Of a DNA stretch of 22,435 nt, positions 1-7,424 are shown in pieces; position 1 is the first letter of the stretch, and each line of letters begins with the position of its first letter. A program made the translations under genes and the position numbers. The notes beneath the pieces were generated by a model, which saw nothing but the letters and a program-made list of their open reading frames with translations, had not been told where the DNA came from and made no database searches. The DNA comes from Pseudomonadota bacterium (GTDB taxonomy: Bacteria; Pseudomonadota; Alphaproteobacteria; Rhizobiales; Xanthobacteraceae), in NCBI GenBank assembly GCA_023423415.1, contig JAFAFP010000102.1, positions 1 through 22,435 of the forward strand. The letters are read 5' to 3'.

Positions 1-769
1 GGTCGTTCCCTCGCCCAATCATGGCGAGCGCGCCGGCGGGCGCCACCCTGACATGCTACTGCTTCACTACACGGGCATGGAAACCGGGAACGAGGTGCTG
101 ACGCGACTGTGTTCGCCGATCTCCGAAGTGTCGTGCCACTACTTCGTCACCGACGACGGGTGCATCTTGCAGCTTGTTCCAGAATTACGTCGCGCGTGGC
201 ATGCTGGCGAAGGATCGTGGGCGGGCGAAACCGACATCAATTCGTGTTCGATCGGCATCGAGATCGTCAATCCAGGCCACGACTTCGGCTATCCTGATTT
301 CCCACGCCGGCAGATCGGCGCCGTGGCCGCGCTGTGTCGTGCCATCCTGCGCCGGCACGCGATCAAGCCGGAACGAATCCTTGCTCATTCCGACACCGCG
401 CCATCGCGAAAGAAAGATCCGGGCGAGAAATTTCCCTGGGAGGTTCTTTACCGTTCCGGCATCGGCCATTGGGTCAGGCCTGCTCCGATCAAACCCGGAC
501 CGAGCTTTGGGTTGGGCGACAGCGGCGATGTGATCCGTGCGCTTCAGTCGGCCCTGCACGAATATGGTTATGCCACCCCAGTGACCGGCCACTTCGACCA
601 GCAGACCCACGACGTGGTCACTGCATTCCAGCGCCATTTCCGCCCTGCGCTGTGCGACGGCAGGCTCGATTCTTCGACGCTGATCACGCTACGGACGTTA
701 CTTGAAGACATTAAAGGCCACCGCCTGCCTCCGGCAGAACCGCACACACCCTTATCGCCTGCGTCTTGA
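1..769 (+). CDS. amiD: N-acetylmuramoyl-L-alanine amidase, AmiD-like (5' partial)
   Basis: This enzyme cleaves the amide bond between N-acetylmuramic acid and the stem peptide, for wall turnover or recycling. The reading frame is open from base 2, and the residues before the first ATG at 53 (SPNHGERAGG..) resemble the usual N-terminus of the family, so the true start lies left of the window. Amidase_2 features are LHYTGM (first zinc His), the substrate-side stretch YFVTDDGCILQLVPE, SIGIEIVNPG with the catalytic Glu, and AHSDTAPSRKKDPG with the remaining His and Asp ligands. A peptidoglycan-binding type 1 domain follows (from GLGDSGDVIRALQ to LITLRTLL). No signal peptide is visible in the part present. 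The TGA stop at 767-769 lies inside the likely -35 box of rnpB. The family is clear; periplasmic or cytoplasmic location cannot be decided here. Confidence 0.93.
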   Translation, partial: VVPSPNHGERAGGRHPDMLLLHYTGMETGNEVLTRLCSPISEVSCHYFVTDDGCILQLVPELRRAWHAGEGSWAGETDINSCSIGIEIVNPGHDFGYPDFPRRQIGAVAALCRAILRRHAIKPERILAHSDTAPSRKKDPGEKFPWEVLYRSGIGHWVRPAPIKPGPSFGLGDSGDVIRALQSALHEYGYATPVTGHFDQQTHDVVTAFQRHFRPALCDGRLDSSTLITLRTLLEDIKGHRLPPAEPHTPLSPAS

Positions 770-795
770 CGGCGGCGTAAATCGTCCCCATTCAC
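766..795 (+). promoter_or_regulatory. Probable promoter of rnpB
   Basis: TTGACG at 766-771 matches a sigma-70 -35 box (TTGACA). Seventeen bases later, CATTCA at 789-794 could be a weak -10; ATTCAC with 18-bp spacing is the alternative. Either places transcription start near 802, where the P1 helix of RNase P RNA begins (803). The -35 box contains the stop codon of the upstream amidase gene. The -10 match is poor, as is often seen in alphaproteobacteria. Confidence 0.5.
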
Positions 796-802
796 TCTGT
801 CG

Positions 803-1241
803 TCAGTCAGCCGGACGGCCGCTCCGCCAAGGTCCCGAAAGGGCGGCGGGGAGGAAAGTCCGGGCTCCACGGACGAACGGTGCCGGATAACGTCCGGCGG
901 ACTTGTCTGTCCGCGCAAGCGGCAGAGAAGTTCAGGGAAAGTGCCACAGAAAAGCAGACCGCCTCAGGCGTGTTGCGTATCAGCCTGCGGCAAGGGTGAA
1001 ACGGTGCGGCAAGAGCGCACCGCGTTTCCGGCGACGGAAACGGCACGGCAAACCCCACCGGGAGCAAAACCGAATAGGAGCGGTGCAAGGCCAAGGGGTC
1101 ACCTTTGTCCTTGGGTCCGTCCGGACCAGCCGCTCGGGTAGGTTGCTTGAGACGCCGGGCAACCGGCGTCCCAGATGAATGGCCGTCACGTCCGCCGTTT
1201 ACGCGGTGGGCCATACAGAACCCGGCTTATAGGCTGGCTGA
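803..1241 (+). ncRNA. rnpB: RNase P RNA, bacterial type A
   Basis: This is the catalytic RNA that removes 5' leaders from precursor tRNAs. The hallmark conserved segments are present in order: GAGGAAAGTCCGGGCTCC (CR-I/P4 strand) at about 850-867; the AGGGTGAAACGGTGCGGCAA block with AAGAGCGCACCGC after it, at about 994-1023; GGCAAACCCCACC..GGAGCAA; and the 3' AGAACCCGGCTTATAGG at 1216-1232 carrying the P4 partner. The ends were set by the P1 helix: TCAGTCAGCC at 803-812 pairs with GGCTGGCTGA at 1232-1241, with one G-U pair. The length, about 439 nt, is in the normal range for alphaproteobacterial type A RNAs. Processing ends may differ by a few bases. All open frames across this stretch should be ignored. 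Confidence 0.97.
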
Positions 1242-1251
1242 TCTTGTTGAA

Positions 1252-1283
1252 GAGGGCTCGGCGCGGAAACGCACCGGGCCCTC
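1252..1283 (+). terminator. Hairpin downstream of rnpB, likely terminator or processing signal
   Basis: GAGGGC (1252-1257) pairs with GCCCTC (1278-1283). The inner part continues the helix as CGG/CCG and GCG/CGC around a GAAA tetraloop. It begins 10 bases after the rnpB 3' end. There is no good T-tract after the stem (GCCAATTTGA), so termination might rely on another mechanism, or the hairpin may mark a processing end. Confidence 0.5.
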
Positions 1284-1305
1284 GCCAATTTGAGGGGGCG
1301 ATTTC

Positions 1306-1333
1306 GCAAACTCATTTGCGCAATATGAGTTGC
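1306..1333. promoter_or_regulatory. Inverted repeat, possible operator before the EamA gene
   Basis: GCAAACTCAT (1306-1315) and ATGAGTTGC (1325-1333) form an interrupted dyad around the nearly palindromic core TTGCGCAAT. The arms differ by one extra A on the left. It lies about 70 bases before the ATG of the broken EamA exporter. The size and symmetry fit a dimeric repressor or LysR-type site, but no regulator gene lies next to it, so this is inference from symmetry only. Confidence 0.35.
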
Positions 1334-1402
1334 AGCGTGCATACGCGGTTTGCGTTCATCACACTGGATGCGTCTTACAATCGCGGGTAGAGCCCGCACA
1401 CA

Positions 1403-2165
1403 ATGTTATCCAACAGACAGAATCTCGGCCTTATTCTGGGTGTGCTTGGCGTCTGCGTATTCGCCGGCAGCCTGCCGGCGACACGCATCGCCATCGCCGA
1501 TGTCGATCCATATTTTCTCACAGCGATGCGAGCAACACTGGCAGGACTTGGTGGCCTAATCCTGCTGATATGGCGGTGTGATCCTGGGCATCATGCCACT
1601 CGCCACCGCAGCGGCCGCGGCTGTGATCCAGCATGAACGGCCGAGCCGTGGCTTCTGGATCGCGGCAGTGATCGGCTCAACGTTGGTGATGGCGTTTGCA
1701 CTCTATCGCGGCGGCGGTCACTCCTTGTCGCTCGGCGATGCGCTGTTGCTGGGCGCCGTTGCCTGTGCAGGGATCGGCTACACCTATTCCGGCCGTCTCG
1801 CCGGCATCATGCCGGGATGGGAGGTCATCTCCTGGATCGTTGCACTGTCGCTACCGGCTTCGATTGGGGCCCTCGTCCTGACATGGCCCGATAGCATAGC
1901 CAGCATCTCCACGCGGATCTGGATTGCAGTGTTGTATGTCGGACTGATGGCGCAATTCGTCGGCTTCTTTCTCTGGAATGCCGCGATGGCCATGGGCGGC
2001 ATTTCGCGAGTCGGACAGATCTCACTGCTGCAACCCTTTATCGTTGTCTTGATTGCTGCGGCTTTCGCTGGCGAAGCACTCGACTGGCAGACCCTGTTCT
2101 TCGCCACGGCTGTTGTCATCACGGTCGCGATCGGCACGCGTATGCGGATCGGGCCTCCTGGCTGA
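1403..2165 (+). pseudogene. EamA/DMT-family exporter, broken by an internal deletion
   Basis: EamA (drug/metabolite transporter) proteins have ten membrane helices in two five-helix repeats and usually about 290-300 residues. The first frame (from ATG 1403) encodes the normal N-terminus, helices 1-2, from MLSNRQNLGLILGVLGV to GGLILLIWR. At about 1571-1577 the family-like sequence jumps to another frame and resumes at GGVILGIMPLATAAAA, then runs normally through helices 4-10 to IGTRMRIGPPG. About 40-50 residues (helix 3 and its loops) are missing and the phase is changed, so this is a deletion not divisible by three rather than a base-calling slip. The bases TGGCGG at 1571-1576 read sensibly in both frames, as expected at a microhomology junction. 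A truncated product from GTG 1578 is conceivable but would lack the first helices. The substrate is unknown. Confidence 0.85.
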
Positions 2166-2301
2166 TCGTCCGCACCTCACGATTATCGTACTGAGAAGAG
2201 AGAACACGTTGCAGAGCCTGGTCAGTTGACTGATCTTTGATCCGCCGGCGTCTGGAAAAACGTGCCCGCCTTCTCGGATCGTGCTCTAGTGCCTCCCATC
2301 A

Positions 2302-3612
2302 GTGACAGCTGCTGTGGGTACCGCCTTGGACCGGCAGAAGACCGAACCATCCCGCCGGCGCAAGGCGGCGAAGCCTTCATTGTTGGGACCGGGCCTCATT
2401 ACCGGCGCTGCCGATGACGATCCCTCCGGCATCGCAACCTATTCTCAGGCCGGCGCCCAATTCGGCTTCGGGTTGCTCTGGACCGTCTTCCTGACAACAC
2501 CCTTCATGATCGCGATCCAGGTGATCAGCGCTTTCATTGGCCGCACGACCGGCAAAGGGATCGCTGCTAACGCAAAGGCACTCTATGGCAAGAATGTTCT
2601 GCTCGGTTTGATTGCTCTTCTGTTAATTGCCAACACGATCAATATCGCAGCCGACATCGCCGCCATGGCCGAGGCCGCCTATCTCGTCGTCGGTGGGCTG
2701 AGACACGAACACGCTCTGATTTTCGCTGCTATCTCCGTATTGCTCCAGGTTTTCGTGCGCTATCGATACTACGCGCCTTTTTTAAAGTGGTTGACGTTGG
2801 TCTTGTTCCTCTATGTTGGAGTCGTCTTCACCGTCACCATCCCGTGGCAACAAGTGCTCGTCGGAACATTCTTGCCGCGCATCGAATTCACATCTGATTA
2901 TCTTACGCTGCTTGTTGCGTTGTTGGGAACGACGATCAGCCCTTATCTCTTCTTCTGGCAGGCCTCGCAGGAAGTGGAGGACATGAAGCGCCTGGGCCGC
3001 CAACGTCCGTTGAATGCACGCGCGCGCGGTGGCAATGAGGAAATGCGACGTATGGCGATCGACACCACCGTCGGCATGGTCTTTTCGAACGCAATCGCCT
3101 ATTTCATCATGCTGACGACGGCCGTGACGCTGCATACTCACGGCGTCAGAACGATCGCAACCGCGGCAGATGCCGCCGACGCCCTGCGGCCGATTGCAGG
3201 CGAGCTCACCTTCTTTCTCTTTGCCGTCGGCATCATCGGGACTGGCCTATTGGCGATACCGGTTCTGGCGGGATCGGCCGCTTACGCGGTAGCCGAATTG
3301 TATGAGTGGCCATCCTCCCTTGAGGCGCGATTTCCTCGCGCAGTTGGTTTCTACAGCATCATTGCTGCAGCCACGCTCATTGGCTTTGGCCTCACTTACA
3401 CACCCATCGACCCGATCCGCATGCTGATCTGGAGCGCTGTCATCAATGGCGTCGTTGCAGTTCCGGTGATGATTATGATGATGCTTATCGTTTCGCACGA
3501 TGGGGCGATGGGGCGTTTCCGCGCGAAACGGCGGCTGGCCGTCGCGGGATGGGGAGCAACCGCTCTGATGGGCGCCACCGTCTTGGCGATGTTTGCTTCG
3601 ATGCTGATCTGA
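2302..3612 (+). CDS. NRAMP-family metal ion transporter with atypical binding motifs
   Basis: This is an integral membrane protein of 436 residues and about 11 helices in the NRAMP fold, which normally imports Mn(II) or Fe(II) with protons. The helix-1 motif is DPSG (residues 40-43) where classical members have DPGN. The helix-6 region reads GTTISPYLFFWQ (209-220) where classical members have G.T.MPHN, so the conserved Asn and Met metal ligands appear to be absent. The fold assignment is secure but Mn specificity should not be assumed. The start is uncertain: GTG 2302 follows an in-frame TAG at 2287, has no good Shine-Dalgarno, and GTG 2314 is an alternative. The 136-bp gap before it shows no yybP-type riboswitch or clear operator. 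The N-terminus is basic (RRRKAAK). Confidence 0.88.
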   Translation: MTAAVGTALDRQKTEPSRRRKAAKPSLLGPGLITGAADDDPSGIATYSQAGAQFGFGLLWTVFLTTPFMIAIQVISAFIGRTTGKGIAANAKALYGKNVLLGLIALLLIANTINIAADIAAMAEAAYLVVGGLRHEHALIFAAISVLLQVFVRYRYYAPFLKWLTLVLFLYVGVVFTVTIPWQQVLVGTFLPRIEFTSDYLTLLVALLGTTISPYLFFWQASQEVEDMKRLGRQRPLNARARGGNEEMRRMAIDTTVGMVFSNAIAYFIMLTTAVTLHTHGVRTIATAADAADALRPIAGELTFFLFAVGIIGTGLLAIPVLAGSAAYAVAELYEWPSSLEARFPRAVGFYSIIAAATLIGFGLTYTPIDPIRMLIWSAVINGVVAVPVMIMMMLIVSHDGAMGRFRAKRRLAVAGWGATALMGATVLAMFASMLI

Positions 3613-3651
3613 AATACGTCAGAAGCTGGCCAAGCCACGGTCCTCTGACCG

Positions 3652-4692
3652 TCATTCCGCCGCCTGTCGCGCCACTAACTCCTCGTTGTGCAGTTTAGCT
3701 AGAATGCGGCGTGCCTGGATGCCTCCTGCATCGGCATGGATATCAATTTGCGACTCCGAGGTATCGGCATCGATCACCCGCTGTTGCGCCTCAAACACGT
3801 CCTTGTCCTCGAGGAAAGCAATTTTCACTTGCTCGAAAATCATGTCGGTAAGCTTGGCGTTCTTCACATCGAAGTCATGCGCCTGCGCCCAGAAATAATG
3901 CGATGTCGTTTCCGTCTCAGGCGTGATTGCATTGAGATTTCGCATGTTGATGCCGCCGACGAAATTGCCTTCCGGCGCGCCGCTGCCGGTTGGTGTGGCC
4001 CCAACTGAAAGTCGTAAAAATGCCGGCGGCAGAAAATCAATGAACTGCCACCGGTCAACATTGGTGGTGAAATTCCCGGCCTTCACGTAGGTCGGCGGCG
4101 CCGGCTTGTCGATCATCCAGCGCGTCACCAGCACACCACCGGGTGTACGCTTGACCCGCACTTCCGCGTTCTCGGCAACTGCCGCATTTCCGATTGTGGA
4201 TTCATGCACGAACGCGAGATGCGTTAGGTCGAGCAGATTATCGACGATCAGCTGCCAGTTGGCCTTGACGTGAATGTACGTGCCTTTGACGCCCCAATCC
4301 GGACTGTCGAGATAATGATAATCGGGGATTGTCAATGGATCGGCTTGCGCCGGGTCGCCCATCCAGATCCAGACCCAGTGATAACGTTCGACCACCGGAT
4401 AGGTCTTTACCTTCGCAGTCGGCGGAATTGACTCCTGCCCCGGAATACGGACGCAGGTGCCGGCCTTGTTGAAGCGAAGGCCGTGATAATGACATTGCAG
4501 GAGACCATCTTCGACAACCTTGCCCATGGAAAGCGGCACGCGCCGATGTGGACACTTGTCTTCGAGCGCAACCGCCTTGCCATCATCGCCGCGGAACAGC
4601 ACGATCGGTTCGCCAAGGATCGTACGGCCAAGCGGCTTGTCGGCCAGTTCATGATCCCACGCCGCGACGTACCAGAAGTTCTTCAGAAACAT
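3652..4692 (-). CDS. Rieske non-heme iron oxygenase, VanA-like (oxygenase component)
   Basis: This is a cytoplasmic oxygenase of 346 residues, the size of vanillate O-demethylase VanA-type enzymes, which use O2 and electrons from a partner reductase for oxidative O- or N-demethylation or ring hydroxylation. The Rieske [2Fe-2S] motif is C47-P-H49 ... C67-HY-H70. The mononuclear iron site is DNLLDLTHLAFVH, with the bridging Asp155 and ligands His158 and His163; the third carboxylate is not assigned. AGAGGAAA about 7-9 bases before the ATG is a good ribosome site. It lies 85 bp downstream of the 66-residue gene on the same strand, after the TRAP genes. No ferredoxin-reductase (VanB-like) gene lies in the window, so electrons must come from elsewhere. 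The substrate cannot be read from sequence. Confidence 0.9.
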   Translation of the reverse strand: MFLKNFWYVAAWDHELADKPLGRTILGEPIVLFRGDDGKAVALEDKCPHRRVPLSMGKVVEDGLLQCHYHGLRFNKAGTCVRIPGQESIPPTAKVKTYPVVERYHWVWIWMGDPAQADPLTIPDYHYLDSPDWGVKGTYIHVKANWQLIVDNLLDLTHLAFVHESTIGNAAVAENAEVRVKRTPGGVLVTRWMIDKPAPPTYVKAGNFTTNVDRWQFIDFLPPAFLRLSVGATPTGSGAPEGNFVGGINMRNLNAITPETETTSHYFWAQAHDFDVKNAKLTDMIFEQVKIAFLEDKDVFEAQQRVIDADTSESQIDIHADAGGIQARRILAKLHNEELVARQAAE

Positions 4693-4777
4693 GGACGGTT
4701 TCCTCTACGTCTTTTATTCATGCCAACGGCGCGCTTTGTGCACGCTTTACTCTCTACTCCGGGAACCGGAATAACGC

Positions 4778-4978
4778 CTATAGCATCTCCTTGATCGCCT
4801 TGATGAGACGCCGATCTACACTGATAAGATCGGTACCGGCAGGAAGATTGAGTTTCTCGCGCTCTTCCTGCGGCACCTGCTTGCCTTGCAGGACGACGCG
4901 CCCGTCGGATGTCAGGTAGATCGACGGCACGTCATCCTGACTGTCGTCCTGCCACACCAGTTCCACGCGAAAATACAA
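4778..4978 (-). CDS. Small conserved-type protein of unknown function, 66 aa
   Basis: I do not recognise a named family, though the composition looks like a real protein: FRVELVWQDDSQDD, then IYLTSDGRVVLQGKQV, then LPAGTDLISVDRRLIKAIKE at the C-terminus. It has no signal peptide, membrane helix or cysteine pair, and the pattern suggests a small alpha/beta cytoplasmic protein. The longest frame opens at TTG 5002, but the strong Shine-Dalgarno AGGGGAGGT at 4985-4993 lies inside that extension and six bases before TTG 4978, so the shorter product beginning M(TTG)YFRVELVWQ is preferred. It sits between dctP (117 bp away) and the Rieske gene (85 bp away), all in one direction, and may be co-transcribed with either. 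Similar small proteins are, as I recall, annotated as hypothetical in Bradyrhizobium relatives. Confidence 0.72.
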   Translation of the reverse strand: MYFRVELVWQDDSQDDVPSIYLTSDGRVVLQGKQVPQEEREKLNLPAGTDLISVDRRLIKAIKEML

Positions 4979-4984
4979 AAGCAG

Positions 4985-4993
4985 ACCTCCCCT
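4985..4993 (-). promoter_or_regulatory. Ribosome binding site that sets the TTG start at 4978
   Basis: On the minus strand AGGGGAGGT is followed by CTGCTT and then TTG. This near-ideal Shine-Dalgarno at about 6-base spacing supports TTG 4978 over the upstream TTG at 5002, for which no comparable site is seen. Confidence 0.6.
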
Positions 4994-5095
4994 ACGGACC
5001 AAGCGCGACTTGCATCTCGGCTACACGCAAATCGCCATACTTTCGATAGCAAACGAAACGCGTCCATGAGCACAAGCTCCAAGCTGAGCACAGGC

Positions 5096-6091
5096 CTACA
5101 TTCTCCTATATGACGCGATCACAGCCTCGCCGTCTGGCCCGGCCTTCTTCGTCCAGTCGGTCGTCAGTTGATCACCGATCTTCAAGAGACCATTCTTCAA
5201 TCCCTCCGGTGGAACGACAATCTTCATCTTGTTGGCCTTGAGTTGTTCGAGATACCAGCCCGCTTTTTCCTCTGCGAGTTTCCAACCGCGTGGCTCGGCT
5301 GCTGTGGCCGCTTTCAGGATTGCTTCCTGGGTTGTTTTGTCGAGCGCATCAAATGCTGCCTTGTTGACGAAGGTGAGGTTTTTTGGAATCCACGCCTGCG
5401 TGTCATAGTAGTGGGACATCGTCTCCCAAGCCTTGCTGTCGTAACCGGTCGAACCGGATGTCATGAAGGCGTTGACGACACCGGTTGCCAGCGCCTGCGG
5501 CAACTCGGCCGCCTGAATGGTGACGGGCTGCGCGCCGACGAGATCAGCGATGCGTGCCGTGCCGACATTGTACGCGCGCCATTTCAGGCCCTTCATGTCC
5601 TCGAGCGTGTTCAGATCCTTCTTCGCATAGATGCCTTGCGGACCCCACGGCACAGCGAAGAGAAGTTTGAGGCCCTGCGAAGCCAGCTTCTTCTCGATCG
5701 CCGGCTTTGAAGCCTGCCAGAGCTTGTACGCGGACGGATAGCTGGTCGCGAGGAACGGGATCACGTCGATACCAAAGAGCGGATCTTCGTTTTCATGGAC
5801 CGAGATCAGCACCTCGCCGGCCTGTGCCTGACCGGTCATCACCGCACGCTTGATCTCTGGCGCCTTGAACAGCGACGCACCGGCATGAACGGTGATCTGC
5901 AACTTGCCGCCGGTCGCTTCGTTCACATCCTTGGCGAAGGCCAAGAGATTGACCGTATGGGGATTGTCGGTCGGATAGGCCGAAGGCAAGTTCCACTTTG
6001 TTTGCGCGGCGGCTGGAGCCGCCAACGATAAAGCAAATGCGGCTGCACCGATGAATTGCAAGACACGGAATTGATGCAAGGACATGATCAT
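5096..6091 (-). CDS. dctP: TRAP transporter substrate-binding protein, DctP family
   Basis: This is the periplasmic solute receptor of the TRAP importer encoded just upstream (dctQ, dctM). It has 331 residues, normal for DctP. A signal peptide is clear: a hydrophobic stretch FIGAAAFALSLA, then a cleavage site near APAAAQ (about residue 30). The mature part shows the family plan, including GVVNAFMTSG and the KWR segment with Arg172 (GLKWRAYNVGTARI), in the position of the arginine that salt-bridges a substrate carboxylate. A monocarboxylate or dicarboxylate ligand is therefore expected. Given the divergent 5-oxoprolinase, pyroglutamate is the leading guess; I recall that Bordetella DctP6/DctP7 receptors bind it. 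The gene follows dctM by 9 bases. ATG 6091 has almost no space after the AAGTGAG motif, so ATG 6085 (MSLHQ..) may be the true start. Confidence 0.93.
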   Translation of the reverse strand: MIMSLHQFRVLQFIGAAAFALSLAAPAAAQTKWNLPSAYPTDNPHTVNLLAFAKDVNEATGGKLQITVHAGASLFKAPEIKRAVMTGQAQAGEVLISVHENEDPLFGIDVIPFLATSYPSAYKLWQASKPAIEKKLASQGLKLLFAVPWGPQGIYAKKDLNTLEDMKGLKWRAYNVGTARIADLVGAQPVTIQAAELPQALATGVVNAFMTSGSTGYDSKAWETMSHYYDTQAWIPKNLTFVNKAAFDALDKTTQEAILKAATAAEPRGWKLAEEKAGWYLEQLKANKMKIVVPPEGLKNGLLKIGDQLTTDWTKKAGPDGEAVIASYRRM

Positions 6092-6100
6092 CTCACTTCA

Positions 6101-7408
6101 TCAAGCGGGAAAAGCCAGCCTCGGCAGCACCATCACGATATCAGGAAATACGGTGATGATGGCAACCGCCAAAACCAACAAAAAGAAAAAAGGCAATGAC
6201 GCGAGCGCGACAAAATTGGAATCCTTGCCGCTCATGGTCTGCAGCACGAACAGATTGAAACCGACCGGCGGCGAAACTTCGGCCATCTCGACCACCAGCA
6301 CGAGGAAAATACCGAACCAGATCGGATCAAGCCCGGCCGTCTTGATCATGGGAATGACGATCGCGGTCGTCAGCACGATCATCGAAATGCCGTCGAGCGC
6401 GGTGCCGAGCAGGATATACATCACCGTCAAGGCGGCGATCAGCGCATAGGGCGTCAGCTGCAGGCTTTCGACCCAGGCCGCAAGTGCCTGAGGGATGCCG
6501 GTATAGGCCATCGACGTGCCCATGTAGGACGCACCGGCGAGGATCAAAAGGATCATGCAATTGACGCGCGTTGCGCCCATCACGCTGGCCCAGAACGACT
6601 CCCATGTCAGCGAGCCTTGCCACCACGCAATCGCCAGCGATCCCAGCACGCCCCACGCGGCGCATTCGGTCGCTGTCGCCCAGCCCATCAGGAGCGACAG
6701 GAAGACGAAAACGATCAACAGCACCACCGGAATGAGGTTGGCGGACTCGCTGAGCTTCTTGCGAAACGACATCGGAGGATCGGCCGGCGGCGTGCGATGC
6801 GGATTGAGGATCGACCAGCCGGCGATGTAGCCGGAATAAAGCAGCATCACGAGCAAGCCCGGCAGGAAGCCGGCGAGGAACACCTGAATGATCGAGACGT
6901 TGGCCTGCACTGCATAGACCACCATCGTGATCGACGGCGGAATGAGGATGCCGAGCGTGCCTGCACCGGCGAGCGAACCGAGCGCGATCTTCTCATCATA
7001 GCCGCGCTTCCTCAGTTCCGGCAACGCGATCTTTGCAACGGTCGCGCAAGTTGCCGCCGAAGAGCCGGACACCGATCCAAACACGCCGCAGGCCAGCACA
7101 TTCACATGCATCAGCCGGCCCGGCAGCCAGTTCAGCCACGGCGAGAAACCGCGAAACATCTCTTCCGACAGTCGCGTGCGAAACAGGATCTCGCCCATCC
7201 AGATGAATAGCGGCAAGGCGGCGAGTGACCATGATGCGCTCGATCCCCACACCGTTGTCGCCAGCACGCTTCCAGCAGGAATTGCTGTGCCTGCGAACTG
7301 CATTCCGGCCCAACCGGTCGCGAGCAACGCCACGGCGATCCATACACCGCCAGCCAGCAGGACGATCAGAAAGCCGAACAGGATCGCCGCGGCGGTGAGC
7401 AGGTCCAA
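6101..7408 (-). CDS. dctM: TRAP transporter large permease, DctM
   Basis: This is the large membrane subunit that carries the transport pathway of the sodium-coupled TRAP importer. Its 435 residues and about 12 hydrophobic segments are typical. Family signatures are GSVSGSSAATCATVAKIALPE, LGSLAGAGTLGILIPPS and VVEMAEVSPPVGFN. The start appears to be TTG 7408 (M(TTG)DLLTAAAIL), preceded by GCGGGGTGTGAG, whose GGGG stretch can act as ribosome site. In the arrangement before the repeat insertion at 7425-7638, the dctQ stop TGA would have been separated from this TTG by a single base, a typical translationally coupled junction. Today the genes are 230 bp apart. dctP follows after 9 bases. Confidence 0.94.
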   Translation of the reverse strand: MDLLTAAAILFGFLIVLLAGGVWIAVALLATGWAGMQFAGTAIPAGSVLATTVWGSSASWSLAALPLFIWMGEILFRTRLSEEMFRGFSPWLNWLPGRLMHVNVLACGVFGSVSGSSAATCATVAKIALPELRKRGYDEKIALGSLAGAGTLGILIPPSITMVVYAVQANVSIIQVFLAGFLPGLLVMLLYSGYIAGWSILNPHRTPPADPPMSFRKKLSESANLIPVVLLIVFVFLSLLMGWATATECAAWGVLGSLAIAWWQGSLTWESFWASVMGATRVNCMILLILAGASYMGTSMAYTGIPQALAAWVESLQLTPYALIAALTVMYILLGTALDGISMIVLTTAIVIPMIKTAGLDPIWFGIFLVLVVEMAEVSPPVGFNLFVLQTMSGKDSNFVALASLPFFFLLVLAVAIITVFPDIVMVLPRLAFPA

Positions 7409-7409
7409 C

Positions 7410-7424
7410 TCACACCCCGCTCTG
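7410..7424. repeat. Left copy of a 15-bp direct repeat flanking the dctM-dctQ insert
   Basis: TCACACCCCGCTCTG here is identical to 7639-7653. With flanking bases the match extends to CAA[C/G]TCACACCCCGCTCTG. The two copies bracket a 214-bp palindrome-rich insert, as a target-site duplication would. Confidence 0.8.

Noticed and set aside
1578..2165. A separate intact 195-residue membrane protein gene
   Set aside because: It begins in the middle of an EamA repeat, has no ribosome site, and is preceded by the missing N-terminal part in another frame, so a broken gene explains it better.
2166..2301. A manganese (yybP-ykoY) riboswitch before the NRAMP gene
   Set aside because: No paired conserved loop segments could be found in the 136-bp gap, and the protein itself lacks classical Mn ligands.
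6617..7210. A 197-codon plus-strand frame antisense to dctM
   Set aside because: The product is Arg/His/Gln-rich with no family features and lies opposite a well-supported permease gene.
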